Assembly (NCBI RefSeq): GCF_021462225.1
Contig: NC_061816.1
Coordinates: forward strand, 24,103,049 to 24,167,048
From: Girardinichthys multiradiatus
Taxonomy: Eukaryota; Chordata; Actinopteri; Cyprinodontiformes; Goodeidae
Direction of reading: 5' to 3'
Length of the DNA: 64,000 nt
This document shows positions 11,157 to 23,243 of the stretch, in pieces; position 1 is the first letter of the stretch, and every line of letters begins with the position of its first letter. The notes beneath the pieces are model-generated. The model had not been told where the DNA came from. It did no database searches and saw only the letters and a program-made list of their open reading frames with translations. A program made the position numbers and the translations under genes.

Positions 11157-11880
11157 TCTACTGTGGCAAAGGCTCTTAAATCTTTAGTGCACATGCAGCA
11201 ATTTTGTTGGTCAGATGAGAGTTGACACGTGATGGTATTTTTCGTTTGATGAATGAAGAGATGCATGCCTGATTCAATCCAGAATTTGCCTTACAAGTGT
11301 GTCTTAATCACTGGTGTACTTGATTATGACTAAACACGTTTTACAAGCAGCATATAGCTTGTTAACACCGCTGCATTCAACTCTCCTGAAGTTCGGTAAT
11401 ATTTGCGACTTTCCTGTTAGCTCTATGAGTTTAATAGATAAGTCCTTACTTCTGACTTTACGTTACAAATCCCATTTTACCACGTCCAGTTCTCCACCTG
11501 CGTTGGCTCCTTCCATTCTGAATGCAGGTGGAAAACATAGATCAGAAGCACTGTTGGCTTGTGGGTCGTGTAGTTCGTTTGACTCGCATTATAGTATATG
11601 CTTCTTGGTAAAAAACTACACAATGGCGGCGTCGAGCCAAGTTTTTTGTTTCTTAAAGTTTAAAACAAAGTCTCACTTTTACATTTCCAAAGACAATTGA
11701 TCCTAGTTTGTTTTCCCTCCTATTGGTTAGCTCCCGCTCCCGTCTGCTCCCATTCATTTTTTACCCTGAACCGTCCCAATCACGTGATCTTTACTAATGC
11801 TGTCTCCCATCCCGCGGGATTCCCATGGGAATCCCGTGACCCGTGGGATTCCCGAAAAAATGTCAGCCTCTACTGGAGTC

Positions 11881-12376
11881 TAACACACATAATTCATTTT
11901 AGTGCCAGGAAATGAAAACATTTCAATATTTTATAGAGGAACAGAAATGTCAGTGATGATGATGATAAAAGTAGGCTTTAAAACTCCATAATATAGGCAT
12001 GTGGCCAAACGGGCAGTACAGGGGCGCCACTATTATTTAATGACTTTTACAAGATGGAGAAGTGATTGGCCCCAGCTGGTTAAATTTGATGTGCATTATT
12101 TTCTGCTTGTACTCAGACAGCAGTAAACAGATCTTTATTTCAGAGTAGAATCTGAATGTTCAGATCAGATCCCATCTTCAGTGTGGTGTTGGTTCTGAAC
12201 ATCCAACAGGATATATGTTATTTTTTGAAGTGTATGATTTTTGTTTTCTATAATGTTATTACTGACCTCCCATCAAGCTAAATCCCTGTGCATATGTCAG
12301 GACTGCAAGTTTCAGTCTCTAAGACCATAACAGGACTGTGGTCCTAACCCGGCTGTCATTGCTTTATTTCCTACAG
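11881..12376. other. Upstream flank of the cep70 remnant
   Basis: This region has no long ORF. It lies between hAT copy A and the first recognised coding exon, so it would have held the 5' untranslated region or promoter of cep70. No CpG-rich or TATA-type promoter was distinguished. Confidence 0.35.
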
Positions 12377-13680
12377 CGGATGAAGATGAAGCAGGTAAGA
12401 CTCCTCCTCACCTTTAGAGTGTGTTTGTGTGTAAAGTGGATCATCTTTCCTTCAATGTGGAGGTGTAACAGTGGCCTCTCCTCTCAGAGATAGGACTGTA
12501 GGCAGGACCTGACAGGAGGCTCAGCTCTTGCTCCCATTAGTACACTTTTATAAAGGTGTTAGGCTGGGAACAGCTGTATGCTGTTCAGGAATGGATGCAG
12601 AAGCAAGAACAAGGCATTTTCCATACTTTAGAAATAAGACCTATGTTTATCTGTGGACCTGCAGGCACTTAAAAGGTACCACTTAAATCTTCATTGTATC
12701 TTTGCAGCAGTTTTGATTGATGCTGACTCTGGCTGTCTGTTGCAGCAGGAGCAGGTAAAGTGGGACGATGTGAATAAACTGCTGCAGCATCAAGGCTTTA
12801 AGCCTGTGCTTTTACCGACCCTGTGGAGAATAGAAACCCGACAGGTGAGACGATTTTTCTGTTAATCTTATTTAAATGGATGTTTCACAGCTGTAATAAT
12901 TGACATGGTCTAGATTCACTGTTTGTTCTTGAATTGCTATAGTGCACAAGTTGTGTGACCTTCATGTGTCCCACAGATTTAATCCTGCTGGACAAGAAGT
13001 CGGCGAGTGAGTTGAGAATGACTCTGAGGATAATGCCCTGAGAGAAGACAGGCGCTCATACAGGAGCTTGTCAAGTCCAACAACCAGCTTAAGTACGTCC
13101 ATTATTAAATATTCACCATGTTGGCTTGCAAAACCATCTATTGTAGAGATTAATTCCTGGCCTTGAGATTGGAATGTGAATTCCAGTGTGGTTCCGATTA
13201 CAATGTTCAATGGATTTTATGTGACAGACCAACGAAGTAGTGCATTATTGTGAAGTAGAAGAACAATCAAAAACCTTCTTTATATATTTATTTTTCTTTA
13301 CAATTTGGCTGGTAGTATGACATAGCTGAAACCAACCTGTTTTTATTTGGCTATGAACAATTAATAAGTGCCAAGGGCAATTATTAACAAAGTTCGTAAT
13401 TTTAATTATCATTAGAAAAATAGAAGGAGTGAATTTGCACACTGGTGTTCTGAAACAGAAAGCCATGCACAGATATACAGAAAAATCCCTTAAGAATACA
13501 GGAATTCAGTAACACAATACTTTAATTTCAAGTTAAAATGCTTCAGTTAACTATTTAGTTATGGTAGTAACACTCAACTAAACTACAGAGAGAACGATAG
13601 AGAGAGAATATCTTATGATATTTGAACCATTTGTCGTATTAGAAATCATTAACATTTTGGACAATTGATTTTTTTTTTTT

Positions 13681-13767
13681 TGCGGTACTAGTGGCCTTTA
13701 TCTTTAGTATTTTCTGAAAGTAGGCAGACAGGAAATGGTGGCAGAGAGAGGGGGAAGAATAGAGTAA
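13681..13767 (-). mobile_element. SINE fragment in a cep70 intron
   Basis: Read on the - strand it matches the 3' part of the SINE at 7311-7510 (CTCCCCCTCTCT...AAAGGCCACTAG). A T-tract precedes it on the + strand, consistent with an inverted A-tail. Confidence 0.6.
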
Positions 13768-14797
13768 TGGAGTACCAAGATGGCGAATGAACAAATATAC
13801 AGTACTATTTACCAACTCTTAAGTCCCACATGTACAAATAACACATAATACAAATATTAATATATGTATGAGCTTCTGGTGCAGTGCTACACCCGATTCT
13901 AACTCCAACAAAATGAGCTGTGTAACACAACAAAACTAATGGTTTCTACTGTGTTAGCATTAGCAGAGGTTTAGCATTAGTGGCTGAGATAATGCAGACA
14001 CTTATAAGGAATATGTGGATATATTTTATGCAGGTTAGAGAGAAGAGATTAAGGGAAAGCATAGATAAAACAGAATAAGCTCACATTACTGAACCATCAG
14101 TGTTTAATCCCACTCATTAACATAAATGTTTTAACTTTAAAGCACAACCCAAAACACATTTGTAGCATCAGGCTCAGTGTACTGCTAGCACTGTTAGCAG
14201 TTAAGCACCCCATACAAAGCAAACACAATAAAATAAACAATATTTGGATTGTTAGATTGATTAGAGTAGATTGTTATCAGATTGTTGTATATGTATGTTG
14301 TGTGTTGTCCTGCACTGCGAAACAAGGTACTGAGGGACAATAAAAATGACTGACGCTGGCTCGAGAACAACACACTGATGCTAGACAGAGACAGAGCAGT
14401 TGAGCTCTTCTTCAGGCTTCTCATGTCATATCAAGCTCTGGCTCTTTAATAATGGATCTGGTACTGTGCAGACCACTTGTTCTCTTGTCGCCTAATCTCA
14501 TTAACATCTGATGGACGTCACAGGGACACAGTCACTGCAGAGTGGTGACCATGGAAACCATGTAGATAACATAAATGTTATCTACTACCTTCAGTGCAAC
14601 CATCTCTGACATTAAATCAAATTATCTGTCAGACATTTTATTTCCTGTTGATTGGAACTGTTTTAATATTTGTCTAGAAATGTGAAGGTATGGGGCCATG
14701 GCAGACCAAACAGAAGATTCATTTCCTCTTTAGGAACATATTGCAGTTGAACATAATGTAATGGACAAATTACTTCTAAATATGTGTGTGTTGTTAG
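13768..14797. other. cep70 intron sequence, nothing recognised
   Basis: No coding segment matching the expected missing cep70 exon was found here. The 76-codon - strand frame at 14194-14424 has no recognisable domain. Confidence 0.4.
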
Positions 14798-14958
14798 AGA
14801 AGAGGTGCAGGAGCGCTGCCTGGGGAAGGCAGTCCTACGGCATAGTCACAGTCAGCAGTTGCAGAAGGAAAACAAAGAGGCTCAGGTGGTTTATTTAGTT
14901 TTTTTTTTTTCTTCCTTGCATGTTACATACTTACAGTCAAAATACTACAGATCCCTGC

Positions 14959-15651
14959 TTAAAGGGGACCTTATATGCAAAATTCACTTTTTGATCGTTT
15001 TTATACTTCCATTTGGGTCTCTAATGCTTCTAAAAACAGTCCAAACGCCAAGCACATCCAGCCATTTTTTTTTGCCAATAAATGAATTTTTTTATTTTTT
15101 CTAGCTGTGTAACGGTGATGTTACAATTACACTGGCACCTAGCAACTTTACCTGAGTTCCGCCCCTGACTAGCAACTGAAGCGGAGCTCCACCCACTTCA
15201 TTTTCAGTAGAGGATCATGTCTGGCTGGCTGGTTTTACCTTACACATGGTTTACGATGGTTACCCTCAAAGGCCGATGTTCTGTTGTTGGCTGCACCACG
15301 TGTCCATGCACATTCTCCCATTGTCGGATAACAAATTCATGGCTTCATTTTTAGTTTGCGCAAATCACTTGACCACGGACTGCTTTGAGAACTAACATCA
15401 GAACACGTCAGGATTTGCAGAAAGACTTGGACTGCTGGTTGGGGGTGTTGCCAGATACAGCTAATTTGAATAAAAGTGACAGAGCCCTAAAACAGCTCAT
15501 TCTGAAAGGAGCTCAAAAAAGGGGAAACTGAGGAGGTCAAATCTCATTATCTGAGAATCATTTTGTGTGAAAAATGGAATTAACAAGTTTTGTATAGCCC
15601 ATAGACTTATCCAAAATGTTTTAAATGGAAGTATAATAGGTCACCCTTTAA
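14959..15651. mobile_element. piggyBac-type MITE flanked by TTAA
   Basis: TTAA at 14959-14962 and 15648-15651 flanks inverted ends: left TTAAAGGGGACCTTATATGC, right (inverted) TTAAAGGGTGACCTATTATA. The TTAA duplication and AGG(G)GACC termini are those of piggyBac-like elements. At 693 bp with no transposase frame it is non-autonomous. It lies in a cep70 intron. Confidence 0.75.
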
Positions 15652-15656
15652 GTATT

Positions 15657-16423
15657 TACAGGTACATTTCAAGAAAATAGAATATTGTAAAAAGGTTAAA
15701 TATTTTCTGTTACTCATTCAGAAAGTGAAGCTCATATATTCTATAGATTAATTACACATAGAGGAAAATTTTTGAAGCCTTCATTTCTTGTAATTTTGAT
15801 GATTTTGGCTTACAAATTATTAAAACCCAAAATTTTAGAAAGAGTTTTAGAAAGAGCCATTACGTACAGACAAATCCTACATATGGGCTACAAGTGTCTT
15901 ACCAGGGCTAAGGAGATAAGGACGTGAATTTTGCTCAGTGGTCCAAAGTCCTCTTTTCAGATGATATAAAGTTTCCATTTAATTTGAAAACCAAGGTCCC
16001 AGAGTCTGGAGGAAGAGTGGAGAGGCACAGAATCCATGTTGCTTGAAGTCCAGTGTGAAGTTTCCAGTCAGTGATGATTTTGGGTGCCTTCATCTATTGG
16101 TGTTGGTTCACAGGGTTTTCTGAAGTCCACAGTCAACACATCCATCTTCAAGGACATTTTAGGACATTTTATGCTTTTTTCTGCTGACAAGCTTTATGGA
16201 GATGCTCGCCTTATTTTCCAGCAGGACTTGGTACCGGCTCACAGCTAAAGGTAAAAAAAGCTTGTTCAGTGACCATGGTGTTACTGTGGTTGATTGGCCA
16301 GCAAACTGGCCTGACCTGAAACTAATACTATGGAGTATTGTCAAGAGGAAGATGAGAGACACCAGAACCAACAATGCAGATGACCTGAAGGCCCCTATCA
16401 AAGCAACCCGGTCCCATATTCAC
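15657..16423 (+). mobile_element. Tc1-like transposase remnant
   Basis: The frame at 16196-16429 reads HGVTVVDWPANWPDL, then WSIVKRKMRDTR and NNADDLKAPIKAT. This is the C-terminal DDE region of a Tc1-type transposase. The left end keeps the non-coding terminal block (TCAAGAAAATAGAATATTG). Stops and frameshifts occur throughout, and it is cut on the right by a solo LTR. Confidence 0.75.
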
Positions 16424-16832
16424 TGTTAGGTATTATTTAATCAACTCAGAGGTAAGGAACGACACAGAGTCAGTTATACTTGCGGCAAGGGTAGCTGTGC
16501 AATACAAACTACAAAGTATTAACACTCTTCCCTCTTTATTTATACATGCTTGGTCACACAGTTCAAACAACATTCAGAGTGGGTGTGTGTGTGTGTGTGG
16601 GTGTGTGTGTGTGTGGGGTCAGAAAGGTTAGGGTTCATTTGTCTTGATTATAAACAAACAGAGGAAGTGGGAAGTGGGGACCTGGTGAATAGCCCCCAGA
16701 TGCTGCTGATAAAAGAATAAAAGAATAAAAGCATAACTCATTCTTGTCCCCATCTCCCTTCCTGTAACATGTAAGGAAGGAAAAGCACTTACATGAGTGA
16801 TAAACAATACAAAAGATATAAAAACCCTAACA
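16424..16832. mobile_element. Solo LTR (409 bp) with 5-bp target duplication
   Basis: The ends are inverted TGTTAGG (16424) and CCTAACA (to 16832). They are flanked by identical TTCAC at 16419-16423 and 16833-16837. Inside are a GT microsatellite (16585-16616) and A/T-rich putative signals on both strands, so orientation is undecided. It interrupts the Tc1 remnant, so it is the younger insertion. Confidence 0.85.
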
Positions 16833-17139
16833 TTCACAAAGAATCCTAAGACTAAAAGTAGTTTCTCGTGACATCATTCTAAGAAAAAAGATTTTCTTGA
16901 ATTCTATGATTTTTCTTAGAATTTTCCCTTGTTAAGGTAAAAGTTATTCACAGAGCATCTTAGGCCTTATGAGAGCTCCTAACTTGAACAAATGTTAAGA
17001 GTAGTGAGGAGGACTTTTAGTGAGCCTAAGAGTGTTTTGAGCTGTCTTAAGCTTTCTGAAATTAGGGACAAAAAATAGTGAGCTTTTTCATGATATTTCA
17101 CAAACCTTTAAACATTTGGTCACAAGGTTAATAAGCAGA

Positions 17140-17515
17140 GTCCACCTGTGATGTCATTTCAGTCTAGCTTCAGCTGTTCTGTTTCTGGCCTCAGAGGTTT
17201 GTTGGAGAACAACTAGCATCATGAAGACTAAGGAACCCAGTCAGGTCAGCCAGAAGGAGACCTGTCTGCAGCCGTGTAGGAGACACCGCAAACGTGAAAG
17301 AAGGTGCTCTACTGAAGGAAACCAAAACTAGATATGGCAGAAAACCACACTGCACATCCCCTGAACATGAAACGTGGTGGTGGCATCATGCTGTGAGATA
17401 CACTTTGGAAGTCACTGCTTTGTGTTGGTCTGTCACATAAAATCACAATAAAACCCAGAGAAGTTTTTGGATGTGACGATGGGTATGAATACTTTTGCAG
17501 TTACTGCGCAATGTA
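17140..17515 (+). mobile_element. Tc1-like 3' remnant (GTATGAATACTTTTGCA-ended family)
   Basis: AAACGTGGTGGTGGCATCAT (17371-17390), TGTTGGTCTGTCACATAAAA (17413-17432) and GGTATGAATACTTTTGCAG (17481-17499) are the conserved blocks of this Tc1 family. Other copies or fragments lie at 25600-25870, 36841-37440, 39205-39440 and 44800-44890. No usable transposase frame remains. Confidence 0.65.
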
Positions 17516-18005
17516 CTCAACTGTCAGCGTGGCTAGGTTGGAATTACAGCACTGTTTGTTTCTAGAGGAAACAAAAAGTGTTGCTGTTTGTTGCTGGAGC
17601 AGAAGCTGGCTAAACTGGAGGAAGAAGCAGCGCAGCTCTGAAGGAAAATATATTTCACTATCAAAGAAGAAGAGCAATGATTGGTTCGACAGAGTCAAAC
17701 TTTCCAGCTGATCTGTAAGAAGGTCTGCAATCAGAGCTGTGCAGCAGAGCAACAGTGGGCAAAAATGTTTACATGTAACAGGGTCCAAGTCAACCAGCCT
17801 TCTTCTCATTCCAAACGGACTTCAGACTAAGTTCAGATTTCAGGAGTGTCCAGGCCTAGTCAGTTAAAGCTAGTTTAGATTGAGTCCAGCACATTCACTT
17901 GAGCTTACCAGAGTTCACTGCTGTTCTGTCTTCAGGGTCCTGGATGTGATTGACTTCTATGAAAGTAAAATGAGTCACCTTGTGGACGAGCTCAGGTATC
18001 TCTAG

Positions 18006-19813
18006 TAGAGGCTGACATTTTTTCGGGAATCCCGCGGGACGGGAGACAGCATTAGTAAAGATCACGTGACCGGGACGGTACAGTATAAAAAATGAACGGG
18101 AGCAGACGGGAGCAGGAGCTAATCAATAGGAGGGAAAACAAACTAGGATTGCCAACAGTGCTTCTGATCTATGTTTTCCACCTGCGTTCAGAATGGAAGG
18201 AGCAAACGCAGGTGGAGAACTGGACGTGGTAAAACGGGATTTGTAACGTAAAGTCAGAAGTAAGGACTTATCTATTAAACTCATAGAGTTGACAGGAAAG
18301 TCGCAAATATTACCGAACTTCAGGAGAGTTGAATGCAGCGGTGTTAACAAGCTATATGCTGCTTGTAAAACGTGTTTAGTCGTAATCAAGTACACCAGTG
18401 ATTAAGACACACTTGTAAGGCAAATTCTGGATTGAATCAGCCATGCATCTCTTCATTCATCAAACGAAAAATACCATCACGTGTCAACTCTCATCTGACC
18501 AACAAAATTGCTGCATGTGCACTAAAGATTTAAGAGCCTTTGCCACAGTAGAGGGGACATGGGGGATTTTTTTTATTTTGCGTCCCCACGCAATACTTTT
18601 GCGTTCGCTCGCAAAAGTTGTTAATCACCTTGAGAAAGCTGTGCATTTTGGAGCAGCAGCACAGATGACAAACTGCTCACAAAACAAACAGCACTGATAT
18701 GGCACTGATATGGTTTATTTGTCATATGCAGGTTAACATGCAGTCAACAATGCGATTAAATGCTTAGAATAAGAAGAATCGTTCAAATCACGATAAAAAC
18801 AAAAGTGGCGTGCAAAAAAAGTACACATCATGCAGCAGTAATAAGCAAATAAAGTGTCACAGATGTGGTTTCGTGCAGTATTATTGTCCAGAGTTCAGTA
18901 GTTTGTTTGACAGCTTGTGGATAAAAACTGTCTTTAAGTCTGATTGAAGATCCTTTTATTTAAGGCCAATTTCAAAATAAAACTCAATAAATCTCAAAAA
19001 CGGGTCTCCCACAAAGTACTGTGAGATAACGCAAAGACTGTTGCGTGGGAACGCAAAAGAAAAAGAATTCCCCCATGTCCCCTCGCAGGCTTTGTATAGA
19101 AAGGCTTGTAAGCCTTTCATCAAGGGAAGATATTAAATAAATATGTTGCGAAATAGAAAAAAATTGAATGAACCTTTAAATGTACAATTTATTTAATACA
19201 TCATTAAATATTAAGTGTACCACTAATTACGTCATGTCGTCTTTAACATTATACTTAATTATTCAGTGGTACATTTAATTGCATAATGGTCTATTTCATG
19301 ACATAATGGTACATTTATTGTTTCTAATGATGTATTAAATAAATAAATGGTACCTTTAATTTAATGCCACATTTAATATTACATTTCTTTCATGTTACAT
19401 TTACTTCACTTATGGGACATTCACAACATTTATTGATTTAATGATGATTTTATTGTATTAATTTTGTCCAGTTAGACCTAGAGATAGGCATGGTCTGTTT
19501 CCTTGTTTGATATTTTATTATTTCTTCATTATTATTCTGGTCTATTAACTGGTCTTTACTACAGCTAAAAACAGGGACCTAACTGGTCCTTCAAAGAAAT
19601 TGCCAAAAGACTAAATGAAGAAAATAAAAATGGGAGTGGCACAGGAGTGGGAGTCGTTCCAAATGGGAGTGGGATGGGAGTGGGAGTCAATTTACCAGGA
19701 GTGCGATGGGACAGGATTTTGTTTTTATGGCCTGGGATTGGGATGGGACAAGACATTTTTCTGTGGGAGCGGGATGGGACAGGAGAGAAAATCCACTCCC
19801 GTGTCACCCTCTA
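18006..19813 (-). mobile_element. hAT-type non-autonomous element, copy B (inverted relative to copy A)
   Basis: It begins TAGAGGCTGACATTTTTTCG and ends GTGTCACCCTCTA, the reverse complement of copy A with two internal segments missing. The inner 534-bp block is kept at 18551-19084. No matching 8-bp flanks were found (left ATCTCTAG, right ATGTGCAC), so the insertion footprint is altered. It lies 10 bases after the donor of the last recognised cep70 exon. Confidence 0.8.
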
Positions 19814-20620
19814 ATGTGCACAACCTGCAACATTTCTGACAAGGTATTCAAAAGGTATTCAAGGTATTCAAAAACACCTGTGCTAACATGTACAATAGTG
19901 CATGTCCAACTCCAGTCCTCCTCCAACAGAGAATGTCTCCTAGCAGCAGATGATTTAGTTAACTCCCATAATATTTCCATAATTATGGAAGAAATGTGTG
20001 GAATGTGGTAATAATACAGTATATAGTATGGACAATATGTTAATATTAAAGATTGATCTGTGAGTGACTGTCTGCTTATATTTGCTTATTATGATGTCAT
20101 CAGGGATGCTTTAGAACTCACTGACTGCAGCCATAAAATTCTGAAGAACTCCAAGCAGCACTGACTCTTGTAGTACGTTTGTCACCAGCAGATGGCAGCA
20201 TACAGCATCCATATCCCTAAAATGGAGCATATATCCAACACACACAGATGTTTTGCACAAAGGTATCTGTCAGATGAGTCACCATGCCAACTGGAAGTGT
20301 CCTGATTTGTGTGCCTTGGCAGAAAAACACATCACATCATTCTGTGTTTCCCCAAGACCTGGAGATGTTCAGTGGGAACGACAGGATCAGATTCCTGTGA
20401 ATGATGTCTAGATCAGGACCTGACTGTGTGGAATGTCACAAAACCTTACCAGGGTTCCTCCATAGCCCTTAAAAACATGGAATTCATGTTTGCTCATTTC
20501 AATTAAGGATAAGGAAACCCACTTTTTCCTGTATTAAGAGACAAAGATCTAGATTTATAAAACCTTGTTTTAAATAAAGACCTTGAAGATGATTTTCATG
20601 GCAGTACCTTATTACAGGGG
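19814..20620. other. No gene recognised
   Basis: This is where the next cep70 exons would be expected. A candidate AG-flanked open segment at 20102-20165 does not resemble CEP70. Nothing else was identified. Confidence 0.4.
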
Positions 20621-20624
20621 TTCT

Positions 20625-20870
20625 CAAAGTGGGGGCCGGGATCCCCCAGGGGGTCGCCAGATGATTTTCAGAATTACCATGATGTGACCACTGAGGTGTA
20701 ATATGGGACAAAAAGGGGCAAAATTAATAAAACAAATCTAAATTAAATAAATGTGAATGTCCCATTAAATAAATAAATGTACTGTGAAATATCCCGTTAA
20801 AAGACAATATATGATTAAATTAAATTAATAAATCAAAATATTCCCTCTCCATCCCCATAAAATGACAAAA
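20625..20870. mobile_element. hAT-like terminal fragment
   Basis: CAGGGGTTCTCAAAGTGGGG, followed by GGGGGTCGCCAGATG, is a common hAT terminus in vertebrates. The following ATTAAATAAATAAATGTAC stretch resembles the internal A/T-rich part of hAT copies A and B. No second end was found. Confidence 0.5.
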
Positions 20871-21217
20871 CTTTAAACATAGGCAAGGAATCAATGAGCT
20901 AGTTTGGCTCTACTTCACCATGAGCACCAGAGCTGGTCAGAATAATAAAATTGTTTTAAACCTTTGCTCTTCATCTTTGAATGTTGATTTTTGTGATTGG
21001 ACGTTAAGCCAGAAAATGCTGACCACAGTCTGGACATTCATTGTCAGTGTTTAAAATGAAAAACTGAAACATTTCAAATGGAATTTTTATTTTAAATACA
21101 TATATATATACATATATACATATATTCAACAAGGTCTTGTGAATTTTTTTTATTTGGCCTGGTCTAATTTCTGATTTTAATATTTTAGAAGTGAGAGATG
21201 AGTAGCATTTATATAAA

Positions 21218-22115
21218 TTCTCGTCCGTGAATCTCCTTAAGTTTGCAGATGACACCACTGTCATTGGACTGATCCAGGACGGTGATGAGTCTGCATACAG
21301 ACAGCAGGTGGATCGGCTGGTCCCACTGGTGCGGTCAGAACTACCTTGAACTGAACCCACTCAAGACTATGGAAATGGTGGTGGACTTTCGGAGAACACC
21401 ACCCCCATACACCCCCTCACCATCCTCAACAACACTGTATCGGCTGTGGACCGCTTCAGGTTCTTTGGAACCACCATCTCTGAGGACCTGAGATGGTCTT
21501 CTCACATAGACACTGTTCGAAAGAAGGCCCAGCAGAGACTGTACTTCCTGAGGCAACTCAAGAAGTTCAACCTTCCACAGGAGCTGTTGGTCATCTTCTA
21601 CACTGCCATCATTCAGTCTGTCCTGTCTTCATCCATCTCAGTGTGGTTTGGCTCATCCACAAAACAGGACAGGTCCAGACTGCAACGAATAATCAGGACT
21701 GCAGAGAGAATAATCAGAGCTGACTTTCCCTCCATCCAGGACTTATACAGGTCTAGGGTCAAGAAAAGAGCTGCCAAAATCTCTGCAGACCCCACACACT
21801 CTGCACATAAACTGTTTAGAGTTTTACCTTCCGGCCGCCGCTACAGAGCACTGTTTACTAAAACCAGCCGCCACAAAGACAGTTTCTTCCCCCAGGCTGT
21901 TTCTCTGATGAACATTCAATAGAGTACAGAACAACAGCATACAGATGTTGCAAATGCACCTTTTCTATTAGATATGTGTATATTGTACATTGTAAATTGT
22001 AAATTTGTATATTCTGTAATGCAAAAACAGAACAAAAGAGCAACGTGTACCGGAGTCAAATTCCTTGTTTGTATGCATGAACTTGGCAATAAAGCTGATT
22101 CTGATTCTGAAATTC
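21218..22115 (+). mobile_element. Rex1/CR1-group LINE, 5'-truncated copy
   Basis: It starts inside the reverse transcriptase at the [14 protein letters not shown] (FADD) box. It continues through [19 protein letters not shown] and a C-terminal domain open at 21446-21922. It ends with a 3' tail TTGGCAATAAAGCTGATTCT plus (ATTCTG)n repeats. The downstream part is nearly identical to the longer copy at 47238-49457. A small indel near 21320 breaks the frame. Confidence 0.8.
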
Positions 22116-23243
22116 ACAGTAAATCTGTAAAATGATTGAATAAAGAAAGGTGGCTCTTATGTGTGTTGGTACTGTTATTAAATGTAGAATGGTTTTATTT
22201 CACCTAAGTTTAGTTTGATTGTTGGCCCAGTGGTGTAAAATGTCTCAGTGCCATCCATGTACATTTCTGTCTCTCCCAGCAATGAAAACTAAGAATGAGC
22301 TCATGTATGTAAGAAAACCCAATGTAGTGTGAAACTCGGAACCATCTCCGGCCAGACTGGGCCAGCTGGGCTTCCTGGCACTAAACAGACTGGTTTACAG
22401 GTGTGTGTGAGCAAAAATGCTAACACACCCTGTCTGCAGGTTAGAGCTATCTGCAGCACACCTCAGCTTTCTGTCACATTGTGCAACAGAGCAAACAGCC
22501 ATATTTTCCCATAACAAACAACTGCCACAACCCTGATGTTATTTACTGAACTGGTCTAAGGTTCACTTATTCCCCCAAAGTAAAAAAAAAGTTACTCTGA
22601 AGTAATAATACGCACACTGTAAATGTAGCTGTATTCCCTCCATGCTTTGTGGTATATGATGAAAATCTGTACAGCACTAAAAGCCCTTCAGCTAAAACAA
22701 AATGCTGCAGCAACACATCTGAAGAGAAATAGAGAGGTCACATTTGTCCATTTTTAATTCAGGACAGTGGACCAAGCTCCAGGTAGCTTTAAAGAACTCT
22801 AGTTCCATGCAGTCATGTGACATTCTCCAGCTCCATATGGTAGACATAAGGGCCCTGGAGACTATAGTGAGGGGAGCAGTCTAGGGTATGTTTTACAATT
22901 ACAGGAGCAGGACCTTAGCAGAGCTGATACTCTGTCTAGGATCTACAATAAGTAAAAACTATAACAACCTGATAACATCACTCATTCTGGTGTAGTTGCC
23001 TTAGGAGAAAACCTATTTTCTGGACTTTGATAAGACAGGAAGCGTCCAATTCTTCCAAGGCACGGAGAGAACAACCAGCCATTTTGCATATGGTTGCGTT
23101 TATGTGATTATTATCATTTATTCTTTAGTTCTTGTTTTGGAAATCTGTCATAATCATTTGACTAACAAGATTTAATTGTTTCACATGTCCAATACTTAAT
23201 ATCGAAACAAACTAAATGTAGAATTATTCAAAGTAAAACTAAG
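22116..23243. other. Upstream flank of the SOWAH gene, no gene recognised
   Basis: No long ORF. This region is expected to hold the 5' untranslated region and promoter of the ankyrin gene. No TATA or CpG-rich core was distinguished. Confidence 0.4.

Larger units (their letters stand above)
9575..11880 (+). mobile_element. hAT-type non-autonomous element, copy A, with 8-bp target duplication
   Basis: The element proper is 9583-11872 (2290 bp). It begins TAGAGGGTGATACGGG and ends with the inverted TTCAGCCTCTA-type terminus (TGTCAGCCTCTA). It is flanked by identical 8-bp CTGGAGTC at 9575-9582 and 11873-11880, the hAT signature. Subterminal blocks are rich in TCCCATCCC/GGGATGGGA-like repeats at both ends. 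No transposase frame is present. An inverted sister copy lies at 18006-19813. Copy A contains about 310 bp (9880-10225) and about 150 bp (11555-11700) absent from copy B. Confidence 0.85.
12377..17995 (+). pseudogene. cep70: cep70 5' half, centrosomal protein of 70 kDa, broken
   Basis: Exon pieces are 12377-12394 (start MKMKQ), 12746-12844 (QEQVKWDDVNKLLQHQGFKPV...TDPVENRNPT), 12977-13092 (DLILLDKKSASELRMTLR, then ERRQALIQELVKSNNQLK), 14798-14885 (LGKAVLRHSHSQQLQKENKE), about 17591-17754 (LLEQKLAKLEEEAAQL...) and 17936-17995 (VLDVIDFYESKMSHLVDEL). The order and wording follow the coiled-coil N-terminal half of CEP70, a centrosome protein that binds gamma-tubulin and supports microtubule organisation. 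Junctions after exons 1, 2 and 5 are in phase with AG/GT signals. Lesions: a 1-base loss near 12810-12816, a frameshift near 13034-13040, and TGA stops at 17639-17641 and 17678-17680. At least one exon between 13092 and 14798 was not found, nor was any later half. An hAT element sits 10 bases past the last exon. The lesions argue for a pseudogene, but assembly error cannot be ruled out. Confidence 0.7.

Noticed and set aside
9575..19813. Inversion of the segment between hAT copies A and B
   Set aside because: Copy A keeps identical 8-bp flanks on both sides. A recombination between A and B would have separated them.
20102..20165. Possible further cep70 exon after an AG
   Set aside because: The translation (DALELTDCSHKILKNSK) does not resemble CEP70 and no donor fits.
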